59,539 nucleotides of DNA from positions 1-59,539 of the forward strand of contig MCFG01000409.1 in assembly GCA_002104895.1 (NCBI GenBank), in the 5' to 3' direction. Below are positions 11,579 through 28,677 of the stretch, in pieces. Made by a program: the position numbers and the translations under genes. Under the pieces are notes generated by a model that was given only the letters and a program-made list of their open reading frames with translations, did not search any database and was not told where the DNA came from. Each line of letters begins with the position of its first letter. The first letter of the stretch is position 1. Source of the stretch: Anaeromyces robustus (Eukaryota > Neocallimastigomycota > Neocallimastigomycetes > Neocallimastigales > Neocallimastigaceae).

Positions 11579-14089
11579 TAATAAAAGTTGAAGTAAAAAA
11601 ATTAAGATAATCAAAAATTATTATTTTTTATTCTTTTTTTCTATTTGTGTATTTGACTTACTTTATATCTTTTATATTGTAAAAAAAAATTTTTTTAAAA
11701 TTTCTTACAAATACAAATATGAATCATAAAATGATTTTTATAATAGAAAAACTAAAAATTCAGAAAAAATAATAAATAATAAATAGAAAATAAAAATTTT
11801 TAAATAAATTTTAAATAATCTTTTTGTAATGTGATACTTTTATTATTATTTTTTTTCTTGTATTTAATTATTCAATTATTCATTTATTTTTATGTTTTTA
11901 AAATTTTTTTTTTCTTGTCTTATTTTTTTTGTGTTTGATTTGAGTTTTTATTTTACATTTTTTATTTTTTTATATTGTAACTCTTTAAATAAATAAAAAA
12001 AAAAAAAGAAAAAAAGAAAAAAAGAAAAAAAGAATAAACGATTTCTTCTATAAAAAAAAAAGATAAATAAATAAATAAATAAATAAATGAAAAAAAAATA
12101 ATTGATAATAAATATATATAATATATAATATATATAATATATAATATATATAATATATATATTATATAATATATATAATATATAATATATATAATATATA
12201 TAATATATAATATATATATTAAAAATAATAAATATTATTTTAATTATTATTTATTTATTTATTTATTTATTTATTATATATTATTTATTATATTTTATAA
12301 ATAATAAAAATATAAAAAATAGAATTATTAATAGTTTATTATATTATATTATATTATTTTTATTATATTTATGTTTCAATATGAAATAAGAAGTTTAATA
12401 ATATATAATAATTTAAAATAAGAAATATGAAACGATTAATGGAATTTAAAATACATTTCTTAAATATTATTTTACAATCCATAAATCCATAAATCCATAA
12501 ATCATAAATAGAAAAAACAAAATTATTTTTCTCTTTTATTCTTTTATTTTTTAATGTTTTTTTTTTTTTTTTAATGTTTATAATTTTTTAATGTTTTTTT
12601 TTATTGTTTACAGTGTGTGTGTGTGTGTGACTTTTTTTTTTTTTATTATTTTTATTATTTTTAGTGTTTAAAAATTTAATTTTATTTAATTTTATTTAAT
12701 ATAAAAAATTTATAAATTCATAAAATCATAAAATCATAAAATCATAAAATCATAAAATCAATGATTCATAATGGAAAAAAGAAAAAAGAAAAAAGAAAAA
12801 TTTTTTTTTTTTATTTTATTTTTTTATTATTAAAAATAAAAAAAGAAACTTCTATTAATTCTATACATTCATTCATAATTAAATATTAAATTTTAAGATT
12901 TTTTTATTTATATTCTATAAAACTTGTTAGAAAATAAAAGAAAACAAAAGAAATTATTATAGAATTATATAAAATTTATAGAATTATAGAATTATAGAGT
13001 TATTCATTCATTAAATAAAATAAAATAAGATAAGATAAAAATTCTATAATTGTTGAATTTTAGAATTTTATTTTTAATTTACAATAAAGTCATATGCAAA
13101 AAAGAAAAAGAAAAAGAAAAAAGAAAATCATTATCTTGATTTTATTTATCAAATTATTTAACAGTTCAAAATAAATATTTGTAACTGTTGAGTTATTTCA
13201 CATGTCTCAATTTTATTATTTTTATAATTATAATTATTACTATTTTAAAATAAAATTAAATAAAATAAAACAAACATCATTAAAATAAATTATTTATTAA
13301 TGAATCTATTTTTACTATTTCTAATATCTAAAATAATAAAATAATAAAATAATAAAATAAATATTTTATAAATACTTTTAATAGAAAATTTAATAGAATA
13401 GATTTTAAACCGTATGTTGTATTTGTTATATTTTGTGTAAAAAATTTTTTTAATATTAATTACTTTAATTTCAATTTTATTTAATTTTATTTTATTTAAA
13501 AAATTTTCTTTTTTTTCAATAACTACCTTCTAAATTATATTTTATTCTATTTTAGAAATCTTGAAAAATTGGTAACAAACATTTATTCATTAATAAATAA
13601 ATAAATGTTTTATATTATTATTATTATTAATTATTATTATGATAAATTATAAATAATAATTATTTTTATTTTCTATTATTTTCACTTTTATTTTTATTTT
13701 TCTTTTTCTTTTTCTTTATACTTTATTATAAAATAAAAATAAATAATAATTGGAATGTAACAAATAAAAATTCAAAAATAACTTTATTTCTATTATAATA
13801 AGTTAAATATTTATCACTTTTTCATTTAAAACTAAATACTAATAAAGTTTAATAATTAATAATTAATAAGTTTTTTTCTTTTTTTTTTTATCTTTTTCTT
13901 TTTTTATTTTTTTTGGTTTTCAATGCGATGGTTATATACCTCTATATACTATATATTATATATATTAGGTATATATTTATATATTATATGTAACAATAAT
14001 AATATGTAACATTACCTTACCTAACAATAATAATTAAGTAAACAATGTAAATATAAATTTTTTTTGATAATATTTAATATTTAATATTT

Positions 14090-14122
<33 letters not shown>

Positions 14123-17100
14123 AAAATATTTTATTTACAATAATATACATTTTATGTATGATAATATATTACATTATATTATAATATATTATACATATTA
14201 TAGTATATTACATTACATTATGATATATTATACATATTTCTTTATAATATATTATTATATATATTATATTATATTTTATTATACTATATAATATATCACT
14301 TTATATTATAATATATTGTATTATACATTTTATTTTATTTTATTTTTAATTTTTTACCATAAGAAATTATTATAAAATTAGATTGAAAAGAAAAAAAAAA
14401 AATGAAATAAAATTAAATAATCTTTAAAATTAATATATAGAATATAAAATATAATATAAAATAAATATATTAAATATAAAATATATAATATTTATTATTT
14501 ATTATTTATTATTTATTATTTATTATTAGTTATTAATTCTTTTTTATTTTTTATTATTTTACTTTTATTCTAATTCCATTTTTTATTATATAAATAAAAA
14601 ATAATTAATTTTTTAATTTTAATAAAATAAAATAAAAAGACTAATTATTTTTCTAAACAAATCAAATAGTTTTTGAAACGCCATTTCTTCTATTGATTTG
14701 TTTCATGGGATAATACATAAATAATAAATAATAAATAATAAATAATTAATAATAAATAATTAATAATTAATAATTAATAAATAATAATTAATTGTTTTTT
14801 TATTATTTTATCAATAATACTTTTATTAATATATATATTCAATTTCAATTATTATTAATAATAATTTTTTAGTTTTTATTATTATACACTTCTTATCATC
14901 TTATATTATTATATTTTTATTTATTTAGTTTATTTTTTTCAGGATTAAAAATATAAAGAAAAAAAATATTTTATTATTTACATTAAATTAAAAAAAAAGG
15001 AAAAATTAAATAATGAATGTCTAGATCATACATGAAATCAAAATAATTAAATAATTAAATAATTAAATAAAAAACAGAAAACTTAAATCATAATTCTATT
15101 AATGAAAATTGTCTTTTTATAGTAATTTTATAATATCTTTTTTTATATCTTTTATTTTTAATTTATTTAAAATAAATAATTAAAAAAGTTTTATTTTTTT
15201 TTTATAAAATATATATAAATATAATAGGATAAATTGCTTTTTTTCTTATTTTGTTGTTGTTGTTGTTGTTGTTGTGTTTTTTTATTTATTTTATTGATTG
15301 ATTGATTGATTAGTTATTTTTACATGATAAATCATAAAAAAAAAAATAAAAACAAAAACAAAAAAAAAATAAAAAAAAACGTGTCAATTAATAAATTTAT
15401 TTAAATGTCAATTAAAAAACAAAAATAGAAAATAAAAAAATTTTTTTAATAATTTTTTAATAATTTTTTTGTTATTTTTTTTTTACCAATCGAATGAATA
15501 TTATTGGTAAAAATTATTCAAATGAAATATTATAAAATAAAGTTTATATCTTAAAAATATATTAAAAAAAAGTATTAAAAAGTTTATAATAATTTCTTTT
15601 TATTAAATATTAATTATTAAATAAAGATATACCAAAAAAAAAAAAAAAAAAGATAAAAAAGAAAGTTATTAGTAATAAAATAAAATATTTTCAATTTCTT
15701 ATGTAATGATGTATAAATTAATTAATTAATTAAATAATGAATTATTTATAATGTTTTTTATTTTTCATTTTAGCTTTTAACTACTTAGTTAAAAAAATCA
15801 AAGCATTGTTATTTATTTCTTCTATATATAAATATAAAAGTTATATGAGTTATAAGCTATAATAATAGTAAATAAAAAAAGAATTATATCGAATTTTCTT
15901 TTAATCTTTTTTCTTTTTTTCTTATTAACAATAATAATTTTTTGTAATACTTTTGTAATTCTTAAATTTTTTCTTTTTCTTTTTTTATTTATTATTTATT
16001 ATTTATTTAATTATTTATATTATTAGAATAAAGGATTATACATATTATTTATATTCTTATTATATTATATTCTTATTATATATTCTTATTATATTTCTAA
16101 ATTATCATTATTATAATTAAAGTTATTATATTAATATTAATATATTAATGTAATATAAATGATTCCATATTTACTCATATATAAAATGACTAATAATAAT
16201 AAATTAAAAATAAATTAAAAATAAAATAAATTAAAAATAAAAAAAAAAAAAGGATTTTTTTTTTCTTTGATAAAATTTTTTTTTTATATTTACTTATTTA
16301 CTTTATGACTTATGAATTTTTTTTTTGTGTAAGGGTACAAGATAAATGAATAATGAGATTTATTTATTTAATTATTTATTTATTTATTCATTTATTTATT
16401 TATTTTATTATGATTAGGATGAATTAATTTTTTTTAATTTAATTATTAAAAAAAGATAAAATATATTTTGGTGTTTCATGTTAATGTTGATCAGTCATTT
16501 GAATTATGATATCAATTATTTATATTTATATTTATTTATTTATTTATTTATTTATTTATATATATCTATTTATTTATTAATTAACTATTATTTATTTATT
16601 TATATATTTATTTATTTATTATATAAGAATTATTAAATTATAGGAGTAAATTTTTTTTAAGTCTAGTCAATTTTTTTTTATCTTTCTATATATTATCAAT
16701 TAAATTAAAAATTTTATACTTTTTTTTTAATTTTTCTATTTTTTTTTTCTATTTACAAGTTTATAAATTTATATCAAAATGTATGAACTGTAACAAGTGT
16801 AACAAATGTATTAATTATAAAAAAAAAATATGAAAATGTAGGTGAAAACTAAATAATAAAAATAGAATAAAATAAAAATTATAATAAATTATTTTAATAT
16901 TCTTAATTAAAAATTAAAAATATTAAAATATCATAAAATACATGAATATCATAAAATATATTAAAAAATAAACATAAAATAAAATCAAAGATAAAAAAAA
17001 ACATATTTTACTAATTTAGTATATTTAGTTTTATTTATTTATTTATTTATTAATTTATTTATTTAATTAATTATATTATTTATTTAATTAATTATCTTAT

Positions 17101-17881
17101 TTATTTAATTAATTATCTTATTTTTTTATTTTCTTTTTTTTGTTCTTTGTTCTTTTTGTTCTTTTTGTTCTTTTTGGTTTTTTTTTTTTTTTTTTTTTTT
17201 TATTCTTTTATTGTTTAAATTCATTTTCTTTTTTTTTTTATTATTATTTTTTTGGAAAACTTAATTTAATATTATTTTAAATTTAATTTAAATTTAATTA
17301 AAATTTAATTAAAATATAACAAATAAATTTTTTTATATTGTATACCTAGAACATTCTTTTTTGATTCTATAAAATAAAAAAAAAAACTTTATTATTATTT
17401 TTAAAAACTATAATTTATTTATTTATTTATTTATTTATTAATATTATTATTCTAATATAAATAAATATATAAATAAACAATATCTAAATAAATAAATATA
17501 ATATTAATAAATAAATAAATAATAGAAAACTAAATAAATATAAAAAATTATTTTTTTTTTTATTTATGCAAAATGAATATAAATAAATGAAAATTTCGCA
17601 TAGTTTTCCAATTTATTTGATTCATAAAAATAAAAAAATAATTTTCTCCGGAAGAAATTATTATTAATAAATACATCATTTTTTTATATAAATTAGAATC
17701 ATTATAGATTTATATATATATATATAAATAAATAAATAAATTAAAAAATAAACTAACAAAAAAAAAAAAAAAAAAAGAAAATATATATAATAAAATAATT
17801 GATTAAATTATAAAAATATTATAAAAAACAAAATAATAAAGAAAAGAAAAGAAAAGATAAAGAATAAAAAAATTATCAAAA
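11146..17881. repeat. 6.7-kb gene desert of simple repeats
   Basis: I find no coding segment or RNA gene. Recognisable structures: 9-10-bp CAAGTGTT repeats at 11400-11445; (TTTA)n at 11490-11580; alternating TATATAATA palindromes at 12112-12215; a short (GT)n at 12612-12628; (ATAAAATC)n at 12720-12760; TATAT-rich DNA at 13940-14330; (GTT)n at 15253-15275 and (ATTG)n at 15294-15310; (TTTA)n around 16500-16620 and 17035-17100; a TTCTTTTTG tandem at 17145-17177. The purine-rich AAAAG tandem at 17838-17856 lies just upstream of the next gene and could be 5'UTR. Confidence 0.6.
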
Positions 17882-19510
17882 ATGAAAACTTTATATATTT
17901 TATTTATTAGTCTTGCTGTTAAAGCTTACGCTGAATGTTGGTCAGAAGAACTTGGTTATCCATGTTGTTCAAAATACATTAGAGAACCAAGTTATATTAA
18001 TGATGAAGGTAAATGGGGTCTTGAAAATGGTAATTGGTGTGGTATTTTAGATATAGAACCAACTACCACTACTACTACTACCACCATTAAATCTACTAAA
18101 ACTATTCCAACTGTAAGACGTAATTGTCCAATCTTTACTTTCTCACCAGAATTATGTACTAGACAAGGTGGTGTTGCTTCTGCTGTTACTAGAAATGGTT
18201 GTTCAACTCCAACTTGTGTTATTAATAAAAAGGTAGAAGAAGTTCCAGTTGTTAATAATGATGATGATGTAATTCCAGTTACTACCACCATTAAATCCAC
18301 TAAAACTATTCCAACTGTAAGACGTAATTGTCCAGTCTTTACTTTCTCACCAGAATTATGTACTAGACAAGGTGGTGTTGCTTCTGCTGTTACTAGAAAT
18401 GGTTGTCCAACTCCAACTTGTGTTATTGAACAAAAACCAACTGAAACCGTTAATGATGTTATTGAAACTTTCCAACCAGAACCAGAAGAAATTGATGAAT
18501 GTTGGGCTAGAGAATCAGGTTATGATTGTTGTTCCGAAGATAACCAAAAGGTTATTTACACTGATGAAATGGGTTCATGGGGTTATGAAAATGATAATTG
18601 GTGTGGTATTATTGTAAAGAAACAAGAAGAAGAAGAACAACAACCAATTAAATCTTCTAAAACTATTCCAAGAGAAAAATGTCCATTCTATACTTACTCA
18701 CCAGAACAATGTACTAGACAAGGTGGTGTTGCTTCTATTGTTACTAAAAATGGTTGTCCAACTCCAACTTGTGTTATTGAACAATTACCAACTGAAGCTT
18801 CCCAACCTGTACCAGAAGAAACTAATAATAATGTTGTTGCTGCTGCTGATGAATGTTGGGCTAAAGAATTTGGTTATAACTGTTGTTCCAAGGATAACCA
18901 AAATGTTATTTACACTGAAGAAATGTATTCATGGGGTTATGAAAATGATAATTGGTGTGGTATTGTAAAGGTTCAAGAAGAAGAAGTACAAGAAGAAGAA
19001 ATACAAGAAGAAGAACCAATTAAATCTACTAAAACTATTCCAAGACAAAATTGTCCATTCTACACTTACTCACCAGAACAATGTACTAGACAAGGTGGTG
19101 TTGCTTCTATTGTTACTAAAAATGGTTGTCCAACTCCAACTTGTGTAATTGAACAATTACCAACTGAAGCTTCCCAACCTGAACCAGAAGAAACTAATAA
19201 TAATGCTGTTGCTGCTGCTGATGAATGTTGGGCTAAAGAATTTGGTTATAACTGTTGTTCCAAGGATAACCAAAATGTTATTTACACTGAAGATATGTAT
19301 TCATGGGGTTATGAAAAAGATGAATGGTGTGGTATTGTAAAGGTTCAAGAAGAAGAAGTACAAGAAGAAGAACCAATTAAATCTACTAAAACTATTCCAA
19401 GACAAAATTGTCCATACTACACTTACTCACCAGAACAATGTACTAGAGAAGGTGGTGTTGCTTCTATTGTTACCAGAAATGGATGTCCAACTCCAACCTG
19501 TGTTTTTTAA
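17882..19510 (+). CDS. Secreted multi-dockerin protein alternating with a repeated Cys4 module
   Basis: Intronless, 542 aa. It begins with a clear signal peptide (residues 1-17, likely cleaved after AYA). Four CBM10-like dockerins (CW-x-EE/KE-x-GY-x-CC ... WG-x-E ... WCG) lie at residues 18-55, 206-242, 324-361 and 448-484. Between and after them are five copies of a compact module with the spacing C-x9-C-x14-C-x4-C (residues 82-112, 150-180, 267-297, 391-421, 510-540), each introduced by KSTKTIP-like text and containing QGGVAS and GCPTPTC. Acidic and Thr linkers separate the parts. No catalytic domain is present, unlike most dockerin proteins. It could bridge or crosslink cellulosome components, or the Cys4 module may bind a carbohydrate or act as a cohesin-like partner. 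I do not recognise the module, so that role is inference. The start is fixed by the signal peptide. Confidence 0.9.
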   Translation: MKTLYILFISLAVKAYAECWSEELGYPCCSKYIREPSYINDEGKWGLENGNWCGILDIEPTTTTTTTTIKSTKTIPTVRRNCPIFTFSPELCTRQGGVASAVTRNGCSTPTCVINKKVEEVPVVNNDDDVIPVTTTIKSTKTIPTVRRNCPVFTFSPELCTRQGGVASAVTRNGCPTPTCVIEQKPTETVNDVIETFQPEPEEIDECWARESGYDCCSEDNQKVIYTDEMGSWGYENDNWCGIIVKKQEEEEQQPIKSSKTIPREKCPFYTYSPEQCTRQGGVASIVTKNGCPTPTCVIEQLPTEASQPVPEETNNNVVAAADECWAKEFGYNCCSKDNQNVIYTEEMYSWGYENDNWCGIVKVQEEEVQEEEIQEEEPIKSTKTIPRQNCPFYTYSPEQCTRQGGVASIVTKNGCPTPTCVIEQLPTEASQPEPEETNNNAVAAADECWAKEFGYNCCSKDNQNVIYTEDMYSWGYEKDEWCGIVKVQEEEVQEEEPIKSTKTIPRQNCPYYTYSPEQCTREGGVASIVTRNGCPTPTCVF

Positions 19511-20691
19511 ATAAAATAATTTAATTCAAAAGGTGAAAAAAGATCATACAAAAAAAAATTAATTAATTAAAAAAACAAATAAAGAAACAAACAAATAAAT
19601 AAATATATATATATAAAATTAATTTTTATATCATTTTTTATAAATATATCAATAAATCAAATCAATTAAATAAATCAAATCAAATCAATTAAAGAAATAA
19701 TAAAAAGATGATTTATCTTAATTATTATTTTATTCAATATATAATACATACTATATATATATTATATTAGTAAATATTTATCAAATAATTAAATGTATAT
19801 AAAAAGAAAAATCTTTTTTTATATTTTTTTTTTTTTAAAAAAATTGTTTTTATTGAAAAAAATAAAAAAAAAGAATATTATTTATTTATATATAAATTAA
19901 ATAAATAAATAAGTAATATATAAATATATCATAAAAAAAAATATTTAGAAGATATTATTTAATTTACAAAATAAAAATTATTTTAAAATAAATAATAATA
20001 GAACTAAATATTTTTCTTTTCTTTTTTTTAAAAAAATATAATATTTACTATATAATATAATATTTTTTCTTTAAAGAATCAAAAAAAAAATATCCATTAT
20101 TTTATATATCTTATATAAATATATTAAGTTAATAATTCTTATAATATATAGTTTTTTTGTAAAAATATAATTATAATAATAAAAATATATTCAGGAAAAT
20201 ATATTTATTTATTATATTTTATATTTTTTACATTAAAAAAATTCGTATAATTCATTATATAATTCATAATTTATTTAAATAGAAGAATAAAAATAAAAAA
20301 TAAGAAATATAATTATTAAAATTTATAAAAATAGAAAAATAAATAAATAAAATAAATAAATAAAAGTTTATTATTAAAAAAAAAAATATTATAAAAAAAA
20401 ATTTATATTGTATCTTTTATAATTTATAATATTTATAATATAATTATAAATTTTTATAATTTTTGTGTGTGTTACTTTTCTTTTATTTATAATAAAAAGG
20501 ATAAATTTTTTAATTAACTTTTTTTTTGTATATATTAAAAAAAAAATAAATTTTAATTTTTTTTTTTTTTTTTTATTTCTATTTTAATAATTAATAATTA
20601 AATATGGAATATGGAATATCCTTATTTTTTTTTTTTATTTTTTTTTTATTACATCATGAAAATCATCAATTTATTATATTTTGTTTACACT

Positions 20692-20694
<3 letters not shown>
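19511..20694. other. AT-rich intergenic region
   Basis: 3'UTR of the multi-dockerin gene followed by low-complexity DNA with ATCAAATCAATTAAA repeats at 19650-19695. No coding sense detected on either strand. Confidence 0.5.
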
Positions 20695-20732
<38 letters not shown>

Positions 20733-20735
20733 CTA
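20695..20735 (-). repeat. Poly(T) tract ending in AGACTA
   Basis: About 35 T followed by AGACTA. Read on the minus strand this is TAGTCT plus a poly(A) tail, the same junction seen at 20865-20905 (plus strand) and, as its complement, at 22474-22488. It could be the 3' end of a short retroposed sequence. Confidence 0.6.
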
Positions 20736-20780
20736 GAATTAATCATTATTTAAAATTATTAATTTAAAATAAACATACAT

Positions 20781-20822
20781 GTGATAACGCCAAGGTCGCA
20801 GGTTCGACCCCTGCACAGAGCA
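20781..20822 (+). other. 3' half of a tRNA-Ile-like sequence (anticodon GAT), not a complete tRNA
   Basis: The 42 bases correspond to tRNA positions 32-73: loop GTGATAA with U33 and anticodon GAT, 3' anticodon-stem strand, variable AGGTC, a perfect T arm (GCAGG-TTCGACC-CCTGC), the 3' acceptor strand and discriminator A. From memory it resembles eukaryotic tRNA-Ile, whose usual anticodon is AAT. Upstream DNA is AT-rich with no D arm or 5' acceptor strand, so no functional tRNA can fold. It is probably a retroposed tRNA half or the head of a SINE-like element. Confidence 0.75.
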
Positions 20823-20867
20823 TTTAATTTATAAATAAAAACATGGAAGTGTATTCTCTTCCTTTAG

Positions 20868-20907
<40 letters not shown>

Positions 20908-20910
20908 TAC

Positions 20911-21004
20911 ATGTGTTAGGATTGGTAGATTTATGTCCAAGACTCCAAAATAATTCTCTATTAAATATAGATTGGGCTTTTTTGGTTTTAATCTTATTTG
21001 AACC
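20911..21004 (-). other. Exon-like coding block with splice-site borders
   Basis: On the minus strand a CCTTTTAG acceptor precedes 94 nt that read as protein (KKAQSIFNRELFWSLGHKS, NPNTC) and end at a GTAAGT donor. The following 'intron' (20869-20910) is a 42-bp poly(T) tract ending in TTTTAG. It may be the last part of a gene including the frame at 21134-21562. No family recognised. Confidence 0.4.
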
Positions 21005-21133
21005 TAAAAGGGGCGAGTAGTAGTTAATTTAAAATACCGATAATATGGGAAGAAAAGAATTCTTCATTTAAGAACCAATGGGATGTTGCGATTAAGGAAA
21101 CAAAAAAAACGAGAGAATGAATTTATAGTCAGG

Positions 21134-21562
21134 TTAAGTTGAGCTACGATTTAGATGTTTATAGAATTCGGTATTGAGTGGTGAAAGAACATTATTAGCA
21201 ATTCTTTGAATACGAGGATTGATTAATTTAGCTCTACGAATTTTATTGGTAATACACCATTTAATCTTGGATACAGATAGTTTTTGGGTTATCAATTTAA
21301 TGAGTTTAAGATGGGTATTAGGGTCTTCATAGTTAACTCTGATTATAAAGTAATTCTCTACGTTTGGAATGAAGTGTTTGGATATGCCATGAATGATGTT
21401 GTTGATATTAGATATATGTTTACTGAGAAAATCCAACAATCTACTAATAGTCCATGTTTGTAGGTCATGAATGAAAAGAAGAACAAATTCCTGTTCAAGA
21501 TAACCATGACATCGTAACCCACGACGCAATAACTGATGATTAGTAGAGTTTGAAGAATTCAT
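21134..21562 (-). CDS. Unidentified 142-aa protein inside the inverted-repeat element
   Basis: A continuous frame from ATG at 21562 to the stop at 21134, with balanced composition and lower AT than the surrounding DNA, which supports real coding. Features: SRLLDFLSKHISNINNIIHG, then a basic C-terminal half (TQKLSVSKIKW, KIRRAKLINPRIQRIANNVL). No catalytic motif, signal peptide or membrane segment is seen. A TTTAG acceptor-like site with an open frame lies just upstream (about 21563-21590), so this may be an internal exon. A role in mobility or DNA binding is only a guess from context. Confidence 0.5.
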   Translation of the reverse strand: MNSSNSTNHQLLRRGLRCHGYLEQEFVLLFIHDLQTWTISRLLDFLSKHISNINNIIHGISKHFIPNVENYFIIRVNYEDPNTHLKLIKLITQKLSVSKIKWCITNKIRRAKLINPRIQRIANNVLSPLNTEFYKHLNRSST

Positions 21563-22015
21563 GTTGAAGTGCTGGTAGCAACCTAAATAAAAATTATAAT
21601 AATAATAAAAAAAATAAAAAGGTAAAGAAATAAAAAGAATAAAATATATAAAAAACTAAATTTTTTTTTTTTTTGAAATAAGTATAAAAGTAAAATATAA
21701 TAAAAGAAATATATGTAAAAAAAAAATATATATATATATATATAAGTATATAAATATAAAAAACTTGAAAACTTGAAGAAAAAATGAGTTGAAGAAAAGA
21801 TAGACTAAAAAATTGAGTAAGTATATTAAATTGTCACTGATATTGTAATTTCCACTTTAGTTCGTAAATTTATTGATCGCTGTATTCTCTAAAATATGTA
21901 GTACTTCTGAAATTTTCATAAAATTGATTGATTTGTAGTATGTTTGAATTAATTATTACTTTTATGGGTAAGAAAGAGTTTTTGATTTATTTGACTAAAA
22001 GACAAAAGAAACCTA

Positions 22016-22345
22016 TAAAATACTGAAAATTTTTTTCCCAAAGCATTACCGTTGCGCATAATACTTAATTTTTCCACACATTATAGCTGAATATAATGTC
22101 CAATTAAAGACTCAGTATTCAAGCCAATAATTGTACCGTACAAAAAAGAATGATTTCCTCCGAGAAATCATTATGTGGGTTCTTTTTTGTAAAATAGTAC
22201 TAAAAAAAAATAAACCAAACATTATCATTGCGCATAATGCCTAATTTGATATAGTACTCATATCAAATTGTACCACCATAGCATCCAAATTTGCAATGCT
22301 TAATACCCTCAAGAGTTCGATGGATAAAACTCCATCCCAGGAGAA
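22016..22345. other. GC-richer, hairpin-rich segment of the inverted-repeat element
   Basis: Two diverged direct repeats containing GCGCATAAT-C-TAATTT (about 22040-22075 and 22208-22240) flank a strong nested hairpin at 22140-22190 (outer CAAAAAAGAA/TTCTTTTTTG, inner AATGATTTC/GAAATCATT). A further hairpin GATGGATAAAACTCCATC lies at about 22319-22336. It could encode a structured RNA. On the minus strand a short open stretch (DGVLSIELLRVLSIANLDAM) also reads as coding-like. Confidence 0.45.
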
Positions 22346-22530
22346 TATATTTATTAAATTAAAATAAATTTTTTATCATATTTAATTTTTAATCATATTA
22401 TATTTTTAAACATATTCGTTAAAAATAAATAATTTAGATTTAATTAAAAATAAGGAGGAGGAGAAAAGTTAGATTTTTTTTTAGACTAAAGAAAGAGAAT
22501 ACGCTTTCATGTTTTTTTATTTATTATAAA

Positions 22531-23165
22531 TATTTATTAATACATTTAGATTTAGTACATAAATAAAAATAGATTAAAATAAAAAAAAAATACTGTCTAA
22601 AAACCTATAACATAAATTTTATATAAAAAAAATATAATAAATTTCTGAAATAATTATAATTTTAGAATTATAAATATTTCAAATTATTCCTTAAAAAAAA
22701 CTTAAGAATTATAATAATTTTATTACATTATTGAATTATTTTATTATTTTTATATAAATGTACATATATAAATAATATAAAATACAATATTCAATTTTTT
22801 CATATTAAAAATTTATTATAATTATTATTTTTAATAGATTTTTTTCATTAAAATAATATATTTTGTTACATTATTTTATATAAATAAATAAAAAAAATTT
22901 TTTTTTCTCATATAAATATTACTAACGTGCAATTACAAAATTATTTTGTTATTATTAAATTAAATGAATTATTAAATTTAGAAAAAATATTTTAATTAAT
23001 ATGTTAATTCTTTCTAATAATTCCTGTAAAGAAGTTATACAAGTAATATTTGGATTTTTTATTATTTTTTTAAAAAATGAATTTCTGTTTTAAAATTTAA
23101 TATTATGTTTATCAATAATTATTAAATATAGATTATTCATCCTAATAATATTCATTGATATTAAC
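22531..23165. other. AT-rich region with one relic LRR exon
   Basis: Downstream of the LRR gene's stop. On the minus strand about 23019-23085 resembles the gene's post-cap exons (AACAG acceptor, NPNITCITSLQEL) but its donor reads TTATTAG rather than GT. The rest is low complexity. Confidence 0.5.
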
Positions 23166-28193
<5,028 letters not shown>

Positions 28194-28677
28194 TTTTTTT
28201 TATTATATTGAAAAATTGCCTTAATAGATATTTTTACAAAATTTTATTTAAAAAAAAAAACAAACGAAAAGAAATAAATAAAAAATATAATAATAAAAAA
28301 TATAAACAGAAAAAATATATTGAATTCAAAAATGAAAAAAAAATTGATGTAGTATTTATAGACCAGAAAAATTTAATTTAAAAGCTAAAATATATAATTT
28401 TAAAATCATTTTTTAAAAATAAAAAACTTTATTTCTTTTTAAAAAATTTTTTAAAGTTGATATTGCCATAATTTTAATGGTTAATTTTTTTTTTTTTAAT
28501 TAATTTAATATTTAATATTTAGCAAAAACTTTTAAATGTAAAAATAAAAGGGATATTTAATAATTACTTATTTATTTACGCATTAAAAATTATCATTTCT
28601 TTTAAAATATTTATACCTCGTATGCAAAAACAAATCCAAAAAATTACTCAAAAACAATTCATAAATATAAAGAAGTG
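28194..28677. other. Upstream region of the LRR gene
   Basis: AT-rich, no coding sense. It should contain the minus-strand promoter and 5'UTR of the LRR gene; no specific element is discernible. Confidence 0.4.

Larger units (their letters stand above)
20823..22530. mobile_element. Unclassified element bounded by inverted repeats
   Basis: Bases 20842-20870 (CATGGAAGTG...TTTAGTCT) and 22483-22511 (AGACTAAAGA...TTTCATG) are inverted copies with 3 mismatches in 29. Both have an inner homopolymer (A35 at 20871-20905; T9 at 22474-22482) and similar AT-rich outer flanks (ATAAATAAAAA). The interior is clearly less AT-rich than the surroundings and holds a minus-strand open frame, an exon-like block and strong hairpins. 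It may be a TIR transposon, or two oppositely oriented poly(A)-tailed short retroposons flanking unrelated DNA. No transposase was recognised. Confidence 0.5.

Noticed and set aside
18372-19340. Repeated 63-81-codon frames inside the multi-dockerin gene
   Set aside because: Out-of-frame copies of the internal repeats.
20781-20822. Functional tRNA-Ile gene
   Set aside because: Only positions 32-73 exist; no D arm or 5' acceptor strand upstream.
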